A stretch of DNA of 33,124 nt from Actinokineospora terrae (GCF_900111175.1 NZ_FOGI01000024.1:1-33124), one strand, 5' to 3'; positions 6,804 through 14,205 are shown, numbered from the stretch's first letter. Translations and numbers: made by a program. Notes: generated by a model not told the origin, from the letters alone.

Positions 6804-9719
6804 TCAGCGTCGGGCGTTGCGGATGTTGGCGTCGTTGACCAGCCGGGCGACCCCGGCCCCGTCCACCCGCAACCGCGCGCCGTCGAGGGCGGCGAGGACT
6901 CCGGCCGTCACCGCGGCGGACATGTCCCAGGTGTGCTGCCCCAGCAACCCGGCACCCGCGCCACCGCCGGACGCCGAGGGCGACCCACGGCGAACAGCGT
7001 TGGCGGGAAGGGGGAGCGGGTCGGTGGGCAGGGTGTCGGTGAGGTCGGTCAGGTAGTCGCGCACCTGCGGTGTTCCGTCCTCCAGGCCGCGCAGGAACCC
7101 GGTCATGATCAACCGGCCGGTGGGGGCCAGCAGCACGCGGTCGCGCGACGGTGGACCCTTCCAGTCCGGTAGCAGGTCGGTCACCCACGACAGCTTGTCC
7201 TTGAGCCACTGCACCGCCGACTCGATGCCGCGAATGAGACCCCGGATGATGTTCTTTCCGGCTTCCACCAACAGGTTTCCGAGGTCGCCGAGCACGCCGA
7301 GGATGCGCCCCGGTAGATCGCGCACCAGGCCGACCACGGCGCCGATCCCGTTCGACACCGCGCCCGACACCATGTCCCAGACGCCACCGACCATGTTCCG
7401 CAGCCCCTGCCAGGCGCGATCCCAGTTCCCGCTGATCAGTCCGAGCGCGACGTCGATCACGCCTTGGATGTAGCGCAGGGCGCCGGAGATGATCGAGGAC
7501 ACGGCGGCGAACACGCGCTCGACCACGCCGAGCAGGGCCTGGATCGCGGGCACGAGCCAGCGCACCAGCTGCTCGACCAGCGGCACGGCGGCGGCTGTGA
7601 CCTGGGCGAACACCGCTGCCGCCTGCTGGAGCACGGGACTGAGCTGCACCGCGAGCGCGATGATCGGTGGCAGCAGGGCCGTCCCGAGCGACAGCAGGGG
7701 CGGCAGCAGCGGCAGCGCGGCGTTGACGATCGCGAAGAAGCCCTCGGCGAGCTGCGGCAGCTGCGGGGCCAGGGCCGATACGGCGGTGACCAGCACCTCG
7801 CCCACCAACTGTCCAATCTGGACCAAAGTAGGTGTGGCGGTGGCGAGCCCTTGGGAGATAACGGAAGCGAGCTGGGAGACCAGCTCGACCAGTACCGGCA
7901 GGGCAGGTTGGACGGCGCGCAACCCGGCCAGCAGGGTCTGGCCGAACAGCGACGCGAGCTGCGCGACCACCGGCAGGGCGGCCTGCGCCGCCTGGAGAAA
8001 GGCGCCGCCGAAGGTGGCCGCGACAGGGGCAAGCTGGGTCAGCAGCTGGGCCAGAATCGGGGCCAGCAAACGAAGCCCACCCGCCGCCAGCTCGGCGAAC
8101 TGGACCAGCAGCGGGGCCGCCGCGCGGGCCAGGGCGACGGCTGCGGGGGTGGTGGTGCGGATCGCGTCCCCGACCGCACCGGCCAGCAAACCGGCCACTG
8201 TGGACAGTGGTCCGGTGAGCTCGGCGAACAGCGGGGCCAGGGCCTCGCTCGCGGGGACCAGCAGGTCGGCGAAGGCCAACGCCACCGCGCCCGCCAGCGG
8301 GGCGAGCTGGGCCGCGGCAGCGGCCAGGGGACCGACCGCACGAGCGGTGGTGGCCAGCGCCTGGCCGAGCTGCGGACCCAGCGCGGCGACGGCGGGGGCG
8401 ATGCTGGTGGACAGCGCCTCGCCCAGGGCGCGCACGATCGGGTTGAGCCCCTGTGCGACGGCGGAGATCCCGCTGAACACCTGGGCCAGCGCGGTCTGGC
8501 CCTCTGCGGAGCGCAGGAACGCCAACACCGACGCGGTGACGGCGTTGACCGTGGCCAGGAACGATGTGCCGCTGGTGTTCGCGGCACGGAACACCGTGGC
8601 GGCGATCCCCGCCAGGTTCCCGAGCAGGGTGCCCAGCTCGCGCAGAGCGGCCAGGCCCTCGCGCATCCACTCCTGAAGCCGCCCCGACGCGCGGGCCTGG
8701 GCGACGAACGCGGCGAAGCGCTCAGTGGCGGCGGTGAGCCCACCGGCGAACTCGGGCAGGAACCCCGAGCCCACGGCCGCGATGTCGCGCAGGGCTTGCA
8801 GCAGCGGCTGCACCGCGCCCGACAACCGGCCCGCCGCGGTCGCGGAGTCGGCGAAGATCGCCGACAGGTCCGCGCCGGTGCGCGCCTCACCCAAGAACCG
8901 GCCGACGCCCAGGGCGCCGGAGTTGAGGGCGTCGGCGACACCGAGGGTGCCGGTCCGCAGGATCGGCAGATACCGGGCGCCGAGCGTGGACACCTCACCG
9001 GCAAGCCCGGCGAACAACCGCTCCTGCACACCGAGCTGGAGACCGGCGAACTCCGGGCGCAGCGCGCGCACGGCCTCGGCGGTCGCCCGCATCGGCGGCG
9101 GCATCCCCGCGACCGCCTTGGCGAACGCCGCGGGATCCGCTGCGGACAGAGCGTCGCCGAACCCCTCGGTGCCCAGCCGCAGGGTCTGCACGACCGCCAC
9201 GGCCGCGAGCCCGGCGGCCGGGATCAGCAGCAGCGACCCCGACGCGGTGGCCGCCGCCGAGCCGAGCCCGCCCAGCGTCCCGACCGCGCTGCCCACCGCG
9301 GCGGTGAGGGCGGCGTAGCGCAGGGTCGCCGCGCCGGTGACCGCGATGGCGCGGGTGGTCGAGGCGGTGACCTCGCCCATCCCGCGCGAGAGCGCCAGCG
9401 AGCCTCGCACCGCCGTGCCCAGCGAGCGGTCCACCGCAACCCGGACCGACACCGACTGGCCCGACAGCTGGCGCAGCAGCGCCTGAAACCGGGTTTGCGC
9501 GGGGAGCGCGTCGAGCTCCGCCAGCAGCCGCACCGCGGTCTGATCACCCTCGCGCGCGGCGATCCGGAGCTGTTCGCGCAGCAGCGCGGTCTGCACCTGT
9601 GCGGTCAGCGAGATCGCGGGGGCGCCGGACTCGGCCGTGCGGATCTGATCGCGCAGGTGGCGCCCGAGCCCTTGCAGGCTGGGCAGGACCTTGAGGTAGG
9701 CGTGACCGACCGTCGCCAC
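6804..9719 (-). CDS. Tape measure protein
   Basis: A 971-aa protein, by far the longest gene, starting at GTG 9719 with GHAYLKVLPS near the N-terminus as in many actinophage tape measures. It is extremely Ala/Leu/Val-rich, with repeated Leu-Ala-Pro-Leu blocks and several hydrophobic stretches (about 125-180, 480-560 and 740-800). A C-terminal VFAAVSSIISGAL region is followed by a short GGAGAGLL segment. The protein sets tail length: at about 1.5 angstrom per residue it would give a tail near 145 nm. It normally follows directly on the tail chaperones, but here a 594-bp gap intervenes. Confidence 0.95.
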   Translation of the reverse strand: MATVGHAYLKVLPSLQGLGRHLRDQIRTAESGAPAISLTAQVQTALLREQLRIAAREGDQTAVRLLAELDALPAQTRFQALLRQLSGQSVSVRVAVDRSLGTAVRGSLALSRGMGEVTASTTRAIAVTGAATLRYAALTAAVGSAVGTLGGLGSAAATASGSLLLIPAAGLAAVAVVQTLRLGTEGFGDALSAADPAAFAKAVAGMPPPMRATAEAVRALRPEFAGLQLGVQERLFAGLAGEVSTLGARYLPILRTGTLGVADALNSGALGVGRFLGEARTGADLSAIFADSATAAGRLSGAVQPLLQALRDIAAVGSGFLPEFAGGLTAATERFAAFVAQARASGRLQEWMREGLAALRELGTLLGNLAGIAATVFRAANTSGTSFLATVNAVTASVLAFLRSAEGQTALAQVFSGISAVAQGLNPIVRALGEALSTSIAPAVAALGPQLGQALATTARAVGPLAAAAAQLAPLAGAVALAFADLLVPASEALAPLFAELTGPLSTVAGLLAGAVGDAIRTTTPAAVALARAAAPLLVQFAELAAGGLRLLAPILAQLLTQLAPVAATFGGAFLQAAQAALPVVAQLASLFGQTLLAGLRAVQPALPVLVELVSQLASVISQGLATATPTLVQIGQLVGEVLVTAVSALAPQLPQLAEGFFAIVNAALPLLPPLLSLGTALLPPIIALAVQLSPVLQQAAAVFAQVTAAAVPLVEQLVRWLVPAIQALLGVVERVFAAVSSIISGALRYIQGVIDVALGLISGNWDRAWQGLRNMVGGVWDMVSGAVSNGIGAVVGLVRDLPGRILGVLGDLGNLLVEAGKNIIRGLIRGIESAVQWLKDKLSWVTDLLPDWKGPPSRDRVLLAPTGRLIMTGFLRGLEDGTPQVRDYLTDLTDTLPTDPLPLPANAVRRGSPSASGGGAGAGLLGQHTWDMSAAVTAGVLAALDGARLRVDGAGVARLVNDANIRNARR

Positions 9720-9858
9720 GGGGCATCACGCCCCCGGCAACGGTCCGCACATTTTCTGCCGCAGCGGCCCGTCCCGGCTCGCCACGGGCCACGCGCTGTC
9801 GAGGAGTTACGGGGTCAGCGTTCCCGCAGGTCAGATGCCCGACGGTCGGGACCGGGAT

Positions 9859-9876
9859 ACATGACATACGTCATGT
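9859..9876. repeat. 18-bp dyad, possible operator
   Basis: ACATGAC-ATAC-GTCATGT is a 7-bp perfect inverted repeat around four bases. A further AATGACGT follows at 9879-9886, sharing the TGACGT half. Its length and symmetry suit a dimeric DNA-binding protein. It lies 140 bases upstream of the tape measure gene and 145 bases upstream of the plus-strand peptide gene. Confidence 0.4.
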
Positions 9877-10020
9877 CGAATGACGTACCCGCATCGAGTG
9901 CATTTTCTGCGATAAGGGCCGGTCGCGCCGAGCAAAGCCTGGTGCGGTGCTTTGTGGTTCGGGCCGTCGCGATAGCCTCTCGGACGCGGCGGATCGCCGC
10001 AGGGATGAGAGGAGTGTGCA

Positions 10021-10128
10021 GTGAAGGGCTGTGCCCAGTGCCGGGTCGCCGGTCGCTATCTAATGGTGACGGTGACCCTGTTGTTGATCCAGTCGGGTGC
10101 CCTGCCAGGGGTCCACCTGGGGATGTAA
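10021..10128 (+). CDS. Plus-strand 35-aa hydrophobic peptide
   Basis: AGAGGAG (10008-10014) lies six bases before a GTG at 10021, a very good ribosome site. The reading frame is 35 codons to TAA. The product starts MKGCAQCRVAGRY, with a Cys-X2-Cys pair, and continues into a hydrophobic stretch (YLMVTVTLLLIQSGAL) that could span or insert into the membrane. The stop codon falls at the edge of one hairpin, and a second, terminator-like hairpin with TCTTT follows. It is antiparallel to all neighbouring tail genes. It could be a small membrane peptide, a leader peptide or an unrecognised moron. No family is recognised. Confidence 0.45.
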   Translation: MKGCAQCRVAGRYLMVTVTLLLIQSGALPGVHLGM

Positions 10129-10138
10129 CCCCTGGCAG
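10102..10138. repeat. 11-bp stem hairpin at the end of the plus-strand peptide
   Basis: CTGCCAGGGGT (10102-10112) pairs perfectly with ACCCCTGGCAG (10128-10138) around a 15-base loop. The TAA of the 35-codon ORF lies at the loop/stem border, so a ribosome translating the ORF would open the hairpin. This geometry resembles an attenuation element. Confidence 0.5.
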
Positions 10139-10158
10139 AGGCCAGTACTGGATACCGT

Positions 10159-10209
10159 GTCGGTCGACCCCCTCGCGGGTGGCAGCCCAGGGGGGTCGGC
10201 CGACTCTTT
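10159..10209 (+). terminator. Plus-strand intrinsic terminator
   Basis: GTCGGTCGACCCCC (10159-10172) pairs with GGGGGTCGGCCGAC (10191-10204), a 14-bp stem with one G-U wobble, followed on the plus strand by TCTTT. It is well placed to end a transcript of the 35-codon plus-strand ORF. Confidence 0.6.
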
Positions 10210-10248
10210 GACATAAGCATCATTGGAACCTAACTTGGCCTATGTCAA
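10208..10248. promoter_or_regulatory. Symmetric TTGACATA pair, possible divergent promoters
   Basis: TTGACATA (10208-10215) and its inverse TATGTCAA (10241-10248) flank 25 bases. On the plus strand TTGACA is followed after exactly 17 bases by TAACTT (10231-10236). On the minus strand TTGACA is followed after 18 bases by AATGAT. The minus-strand version would drive tape measure and distal tail genes. The plus-strand version would transcribe antisense to the tail chaperone. The repeat could also be a regulator dyad. Confidence 0.4.
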
Positions 10249-10313
10249 GAACGGACTGTACACGCCGCAGGTCGGAGACGTGCGCGCGGGATGGGAATCG
10301 CCAGGTGTAGCCG

Positions 10314-10972
10314 CTAAGAACGCATCCACGCGGCAATCTCCCGTAGCGAGTTCAATTCTCTTTCCGGGTCGCTCCTGATTGCCGGAATCGAGTCCAACGG
10401 GCCGGTCAGGTGTTCCTCGGGGATCTGGTGTCCCAGGGCAGCGGCAACGGTGGCCCAGAGCAGGGCGACCCGACGCTCCACCGCCGCGACCAGGAGTTCG
10501 GTGCGGGTGTGGCCCCCGTCTGGATGGTGGACTCGCCAGACTGCTGCGTCCGCTGGTAGGTGGGTGACCAGGACACACAGCCGCCGGTAGGTGAGATCAC
10601 CACGGTAGAGGTCGAGCAGGTCCACCCCGTACCGGAGCAGCTCGGCTTCGAGCGAGTCCGCGGTCGTGTCGTCGCCCAGCAGTTGGGCGACGGTCAGCGG
10701 TTTCCCCGGCCCAACTCCCGCATGACCTTGGTGGAGAAGTCCTCGACGTCAGCCGCCGTGGCTGCGAGGGATCGCCAGGTGCGGTACTGGGCATCGCCCA
10801 GGATGATCCGCAGCGCGGCGAGGTGGCGACCGTCCTCCTCGGCTTCCAGCGCTTCGAGTGGGAACTGCTCCGCACTGGGCAGGGTGAACCGCTTGCCGCG
10901 CCACAGGACCGCCAACTCCCCGCCGGTCGGGGCTGGTTTGCCGCTGGCCTCGGCGCGTTGCCTGCTGCTCAC
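10314..10972 (-). CDS. Tail assembly chaperone GT fusion made by -1 frameshift
   Basis: In siphophages the G and GT chaperones coat the tape measure and recruit tail subunits. The upstream frame reads 91 codons to the slippery site GGGAAAC, then a -1 slip re-reads one C and continues PLTVAQLLGDDTT for 128 residues to the stop at 10314, giving about 219 residues. The downstream frame is clearly coding: LEAELLRYGVDLLDLYRG, then YRRLCVLVTHLP and a conserved-looking HHPDGG region. It has no ribosome site of its own near the junction. Position between the major tail and tape measure genes is exactly that of lambda G/GT homologues. Confidence 0.88.
10694..10972 (-). CDS. Tail assembly chaperone G (unshifted product)
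   Basis: A 92-aa product starting at GTG 10972 behind AGGAGG with four bases of spacing. The GTG overlaps the TGA of the major tail gene (10969-10972). The sequence starts MSSRQRAEASGKP, has RGKRFTLPSAEQFPLEALEA, and ends in MRELGRGNR directly at the frameshift site. The final codons CGG GGA AAC CGC TGA place the stop just two codons after the slippery heptamer. Size and content match the short chaperone of HK97-like tails. Confidence 0.88.
   Translation of the reverse strand: MSSRQRAEASGKPAPTGGELAVLWRGKRFTLPSAEQFPLEALEAEEDGRHLAALRIILGDAQYRTWRSLAATAADVEDFSTKVMRELGRGNR
10700..10706 (-). promoter_or_regulatory. -1 programmed frameshift site GGGAAAC
   Basis: On the minus strand the 0-frame codons are G GGA AAC, a canonical XXXYYYZ heptamer with X=G, Y=A, Z=C. 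The 0-frame stop TGA is at 10694-10696. The -1 frame continues with a coding-quality sequence to 10314. This is the conserved recoding signal of tailed-phage G/GT genes. Confidence 0.9.
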
Positions 10973-11598
10973 GTGTCCTCCTGGTCGTCGGTGATGGCGA
11001 GGGTGGCGGGGGTGGCGTCGATGACGGCGGGGTCGTCGGTGAGCCAGACGGCGAGGATGGTGGAGCCGCCGGTGGGGGCGAGGGCAGCGAAGGTCATGCC
11101 CCAGCGCGCCTCTTGGGTACGGGTCCACTGTGCTTCGTCGGTCTCACTGACCTCGGTGCGGGGGATGTAGAGGCGGTGGTGGTAGACCTCGGTGTCGCTG
11201 ATCTGGTCGGTCCAGTCCACGCACAGCGCGCGGATGTCGCCCTTGGGGACGGTGCTGATCGCGGCCCGGTACTTCTTCGACCCCGCGGTGGTTTCGGCGA
11301 AGGTGAGGCCGCCGAAGTAGGCGGACAGCACTGCTGCTTTGGTCTCCTGGAACACCGACTTCACGGTGAGTTCCTGGGACTTGTAGATGTAGCGGGCGGG
11401 GGTGAGCTGTTGCCAGTGCTCGGTTCCCTCCTTCTCCACTCTCCGCGCGAGTGTCACACCGTCTGGTGTGGACAGTCCGAGTCCTTTCCAGGCGGCGACG
11501 AGCGGGGTGGTGGCGTCGGGAGGTTCGGCGGTGCCGGGTGGTGCGAGGGAGAGTTCCCCGGTTCCGGGGACGCGCACGAGCGCGCTGTTGATCGCCAT
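10969..11598 (-). CDS. Major tail tube protein
   Basis: A 209-aa protein, start ATG 11598 with a GGAG site. It forms the tail tube by polymerising around the tape measure. The sequence begins MAINSALVRVPGTGELSLAP, and the middle carries FQETKAAVLSAYFGG and RAAISTVPKGDIRALCVDW, followed by a bipartite YHHRLYIPRTEVSET beta segment typical of actinophage major tail proteins. Position immediately before G/GT and after the tail terminator supports the call. The stop overlaps the start of chaperone G. Confidence 0.88.
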   Translation of the reverse strand: MAINSALVRVPGTGELSLAPPGTAEPPDATTPLVAAWKGLGLSTPDGVTLARRVEKEGTEHWQQLTPARYIYKSQELTVKSVFQETKAAVLSAYFGGLTFAETTAGSKKYRAAISTVPKGDIRALCVDWTDQISDTEVYHHRLYIPRTEVSETDEAQWTRTQEARWGMTFAALAPTGGSTILAVWLTDDPAVIDATPATLAITDDQEDT

Positions 11599-11617
11599 CG
11601 GCGTGGGTGCTCCAAGG

Positions 11618-12031
11618 TCAGGGGTGGGGAGTGCGGGCGTGCACGGCCAGCGCGGCGGTGGCCAGTGGGGCGCCCGTGTAGGGGTCGGTGCCGGTGATGG
11701 GCGCGGTGATGGGTTCGGTGTGCAGCAGCGGCGCCGGTGGGGGGCGGACGCAGAGCAGGCCGAGCGCGATGGCGGCGGTGGCTTTGGCGGCGTGCGGGGT
11801 GTGGTGCCAGCAGGTCAGCCGGATTACCGAGCGCTGCACCGCGGGCCAGGTCCAGGTGTGGCCGTCCTCGGCGACCAGCACCCATGGCAACGATCGGGGA
11901 CCGCCGTCCACACCGTTACCCACAGTTGTGGATACGGGGAGTGGCGTGCCGTCCGTTCCGGCGTGGGTGAGCAGCGGGCGCAGCAGCCGCACCACCAGCT
12001 CGACCACGTCCACGGGCACCGGCGCGGTCAC
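11618..12031 (-). CDS. Tail terminator-like protein
   Basis: A 137-aa protein from GTG 12031, overlapping the previous stop by four bases (GTGA). Its N-terminus, VDVVELVVRLLRPLL, is helical, and the core has PWVLVAEDGHTWTWPAVQ and SVIRLTCWHHTPHAAKATAA. These fit the alpha/beta fold of lambda gpU-type terminators, which cap the tail tube and join it to the head. The gene lies directly before the major tail gene, the standard place. The assignment rests on order and size more than on a diagnostic motif. Confidence 0.7.
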   Translation of the reverse strand: MTAPVPVDVVELVVRLLRPLLTHAGTDGTPLPVSTTVGNGVDGGPRSLPWVLVAEDGHTWTWPAVQRSVIRLTCWHHTPHAAKATAAIALGLLCVRPPPAPLLHTEPITAPITGTDPYTGAPLATAALAVHARTPHP

Positions 12032-12333
12032 GGGTCGAGTCCTTCGACGTGCAGGCCCACCGACTCGGCGGCGCGCTTGAGGACACCGTGGTGGGCTTCC
12101 ATGCCGATCCCGGCGGGGTGGCGGACCGCGACGGTTGCGCCCGCGCGGTCCTGGTTGGGGTCGTCGACCACCTCGACCGGCAGCGGCTTGCCGCTGGTGA
12201 CGAGGTGGCCTTGGGCGCGGGCGGCTGCGGCGACCTGTTCGGCCAGTGCGCGCACGGCGGCGGCCAGCTCGGGGCTGTGCAGGAACTCCGCGACCCCGGC
12301 CCGGTCGATCTCGAACCCGTGGAAGGTGGCCAT
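12028..12333 (-). CDS. HK97 gp10-like neck/tail-completion protein
   Basis: A 101-aa protein starting at ATG 12333 behind GGAGG. It begins MATFHGFEIDRAGVAEFL, has a long helix (ELAAAVRALAEQVAAAARA) and a beta-rich C-terminal half with VEVVDDPNQDRAGATVAVRH and HPAGIGMEAHHG. This helix-then-strands pattern is usual for small neck proteins between head closure and tail terminator. Its stop overlaps the next start. Confidence 0.72.
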   Translation of the reverse strand: MATFHGFEIDRAGVAEFLHSPELAAAVRALAEQVAAAARAQGHLVTSGKPLPVEVVDDPNQDRAGATVAVRHPAGIGMEAHHGVLKRAAESVGLHVEGLDP

Positions 12334-12336
12334 GGC

Positions 12337-12672
12337 TCAGCCCTCCACGTGCCGCAGCACCAGCTCGTAGTGGGTGCGGCCGAACCGCGGTGCCCAGCGG
12401 GCGGGGCGGCCGTCGACCTCGCACACCCGCCCGTTCCACAGCACCCGTTCACGCGGCTCGATCGCCTCGCGGGTGAACACTCGCCACCGGGTCACCAAGG
12501 GGCTGCGTTGCTGCAGGACGGTGACCGGCTCGGTGGTGGCCAATGGTTGGACGTTCGCGGCCACGGTGCGGCGGGGCGCGGTGGGGCCGTAGTCCAGGAC
12601 GGGGGCGGGGTTGCCGTAGGCGTCGGGAACCTGGATCGGGGTGATGACCACCAGGCGGTGCGGGAGCAGCAT
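12337..12672 (-). CDS. Head closure (stopper) protein
   Basis: A 111-aa protein from ATG 12672. It is beta-rich, with RLVVITPIQVPDAYGNPAP, ATTEPVTVLQQRSPLVTRW and RVLWNGRVCEVDGRP, a pattern typical of SPP1 gp16/HK97-type closure proteins that seal the portal channel after packaging. It is third in the ordered neck block (adaptor, closure, neck, terminator). Function is inferred from order and fold-like pattern. Confidence 0.7.
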   Translation of the reverse strand: MLLPHRLVVITPIQVPDAYGNPAPVLDYGPTAPRRTVAANVQPLATTEPVTVLQQRSPLVTRWRVFTREAIEPRERVLWNGRVCEVDGRPARWAPRFGRTHYELVLRHVEG

Positions 12673-12690
12673 CGGCAGCCCCAGGCGTGG

Positions 12691-13056
12691 TCAGGTGGTC
12701 CAGATCGAGAACGCGTCACCGCGGCCCGGTGCTGCCGGGCGGAGCAGGTCGAGTTCGTCGTCGGTGAGGTAGAGCCCGCCGCCTTCGCGCGCGGCCACCC
12801 GGGTGTGCCCGCCGACCGTCTCGGATTTCACCCCGTCGGCGGGGGTGCCCAGGGCGCGGAGCACGGCGGTGCAGATGACACCTACAGCGGTGGCCGGTGG
12901 CGGAGTGGGGAACGGGATCACCCGAGCGCGGGCCAGCGCGGTGGCATCGGCGATGAGCACCCCGACGCGGGTCTGCTCGGCCGGGGTGAGTTCCTGATCG
13001 GTGCGGGCCTGCACGTCGGCGACGGTGGCCAACGGGACCGGGCCAGGACTGGTCAA
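12691..13056 (-). CDS. Head-tail adaptor (connector) protein
   Basis: A 121-aa protein with a probable TTG start at 13056, preceded by GGGGGTGG. The sequence is LATVADVQARTDQEL, TRVGVLIADATALARARV and ATAVGVICTAVLRALG, an all-helical profile as in HK97 gp6/SPP1 gp15 adaptors that dock under the portal. The C-terminal part has YLTDDELDLLRP. Between this gene and the capsid block lie a plus-strand nuclease gene and a small zinc protein, which interrupt the usual head-to-neck order. Confidence 0.75.
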   Translation of the reverse strand: MTSPGPVPLATVADVQARTDQELTPAEQTRVGVLIADATALARARVIPFPTPPPATAVGVICTAVLRALGTPADGVKSETVGGHTRVAAREGGGLYLTDDELDLLRPAAPGRGDAFSIWTT

Positions 13057-13141
13057 CGACCACCCCCAGGACAGGACACGGAGGCCAGGGAGATCGGACC
13101 TGATCGAGTGGTGGCGGCGCGGTGACCGGGCAGCGGCTCGG

Positions 13142-13158
13142 CCGTCCCGGTAGGACGG
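13142..13158. repeat. Small dyad upstream of the plus-strand nuclease
   Basis: CCGTCC-CGGTA-GGACGG is a 6-bp inverted repeat 34 bases upstream of the nuclease GTG. It might be an operator or a weak terminator for the minus-strand transcript. Nothing else was seen in the 135-base gap. Confidence 0.25.
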
Positions 13159-13191
13159 TGGTGTCCGAGTTCCCGAGTCGGGGGTGTTGCG

Positions 13192-13860
13192 GTGCGTGCG
13201 ATGGTGACGGTCGCGGCGGCAGTGGTGGCGGTGATCACGGTGCCCGGCGCCGCGCACGCCCAGCAGGTGGTCGACCCCGTACCGGCACAGGTGCGGGTGC
13301 CGCTGCGGAAGGCGATCGCCGCGTTGCCTGTGGCCACGGAAGTCCGGGACGGCTACGTGCGGACGAAGTTCAAGCACTGGGTCGACTCCGACAGCAACGG
13401 CTGCAACACCCGCGCCGAGGTGTTGCTGGCCGAGGCGACCATCGCACCGGAGACCACCGGCCGCTGCACCATCGGCGAGGGCCGGTGGCACTCCTACTAC
13501 GACAACGTGGACGTCGACAAGGCCGGTGGCCTCGACATCGACCACATGGTCCCGCTGGCTGAGGCATGGGACAGCGGGGCGTTCGACTGGACGCCGCAAC
13601 GGCGGCAGGACTACGCCAACGACTTGGGTGAGTCCCGCGCGCTGGTCGCCGTGACCGCCAAGACCAACCGCTCCAAATCCGACCAGGACCCCGCCACCTG
13701 GCTGCCCCCGGACCCCGACGCGGTCTGCACCTACCTGGCGGACTGGGTGACGGTCAAGACACGCTGGCACCTGTCGGTGGACGAGCCCGAGCAGCAGACG
13801 CTGACCGCCCGCGCGCAGCAGTGCCCCAACGACCCGATCACCACCACCCTCGTCCCCTGA
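13192..13860 (+). CDS. Secreted HNH/His-Me-finger nuclease (DUF1524-like)
   Basis: A 222-aa plus-strand protein. Residues 1-23 form a signal peptide with a clear AHA cleavage site before QQ. The mature part has the DUF1524-type motif DIDHMVPLAEAWDSGA with His118, preceded by acidic residues 115 and 117, and followed by Asn143 and a NRSKSDQDPATWLPP block. Four Cys (71, 92, 179, 211) could form disulfides outside the cell. The start may be GTG 13192 (GGGGG upstream) or ATG 13201. It runs opposite to the head and neck genes on both sides, like a moron with its own promoter. It likely degrades extracellular DNA; the benefit to host or phage is unknown. Confidence 0.88.
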   Translation: MRAMVTVAAAVVAVITVPGAAHAQQVVDPVPAQVRVPLRKAIAALPVATEVRDGYVRTKFKHWVDSDSNGCNTRAEVLLAEATIAPETTGRCTIGEGRWHSYYDNVDVDKAGGLDIDHMVPLAEAWDSGAFDWTPQRRQDYANDLGESRALVAVTAKTNRSKSDQDPATWLPPDPDAVCTYLADWVTVKTRWHLSVDEPEQQTLTARAQQCPNDPITTTLVP

Positions 13861-13875
13861 CCGGCTCACGGACGT

Positions 13876-14205
13876 TCAGGTCGTCGTGGCCGGTGGTCGA
13901 CCACGACCGCGCGGGTCGACCATGACCGGCACCACGTCCCGGTACGGCCCGTCGTCCAACTCCGCGGATTCCGGTGGCGACCCTTGCATGGTCAACACCC
14001 AGAAGTGGTCCACGTCGACGTTCTCGTTGCAGGCGTGGCACGAGATCCGCACGACACCCTCGGCCTCGCTGACTCGGGCGAGGTAGCCGACGGCGTACAG
14101 CGAGTGGACACCGACCTTGCACGTCGCGGGCAGGATCGCGACCCTGTACCCGGCGTTGGTGTGTCGGTATCGGACTGTCGCATCGGGAGGCCGGTCATCG
14201 AACAT
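13876..14205 (-). CDS. Small putative zinc-binding protein
   Basis: A 109-aa protein from ATG 14205, convergent with the nuclease gene (15-base gap). Cys29 lies in PATCKVGVHSL. A CHAC pair (Cys56, Cys59) precedes DHFWVLTM. The pattern of one Cys, a His and a CxxC suggests a small zinc ribbon. AELDDGPYRDVVPVMVD follows and the end is basic and Pro-rich. It lies in the head operon but does not look structural. It could be a moron inserted together with the nuclease. No function is known to me. Confidence 0.65.
   Translation of the reverse strand: MFDDRPPDATVRYRHTNAGYRVAILPATCKVGVHSLYAVGYLARVSEAEGVVRISCHACNENVDVDHFWVLTMQGSPPESAELDDGPYRDVVPVMVDPRGRGRPPATTT

Larger units (their letters stand above)
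9720..10313. other. 594-bp gap between tail chaperone and tape measure genes
   Basis: This spacing is unusual because these two genes normally abut. The gap holds an 18-bp dyad (9859-9876), a plus-strand 35-codon ORF with a strong ribosome site (10021-10128), two hairpins (10102-10138 and 10159-10204) and an inverted pair of TTGACATA sequences (10208-10215 and 10241-10248) that can form promoters on both strands. No other minus-strand gene was found in it. Confidence 0.7.

Noticed and set aside
7464..10211. 915-aa plus-strand frame antisense to the tape measure
   Set aside because: Low-complexity Gln/Arg/Gly-rich product, a mirror of GC-biased codons in the tape measure gene. Only its last part overlaps the separate 10021 ORF, which uses a different start.
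13142..13158. Small dyad as an attachment site for the nuclease insertion
   Set aside because: No matching copy was found on the other side of the nuclease gene.
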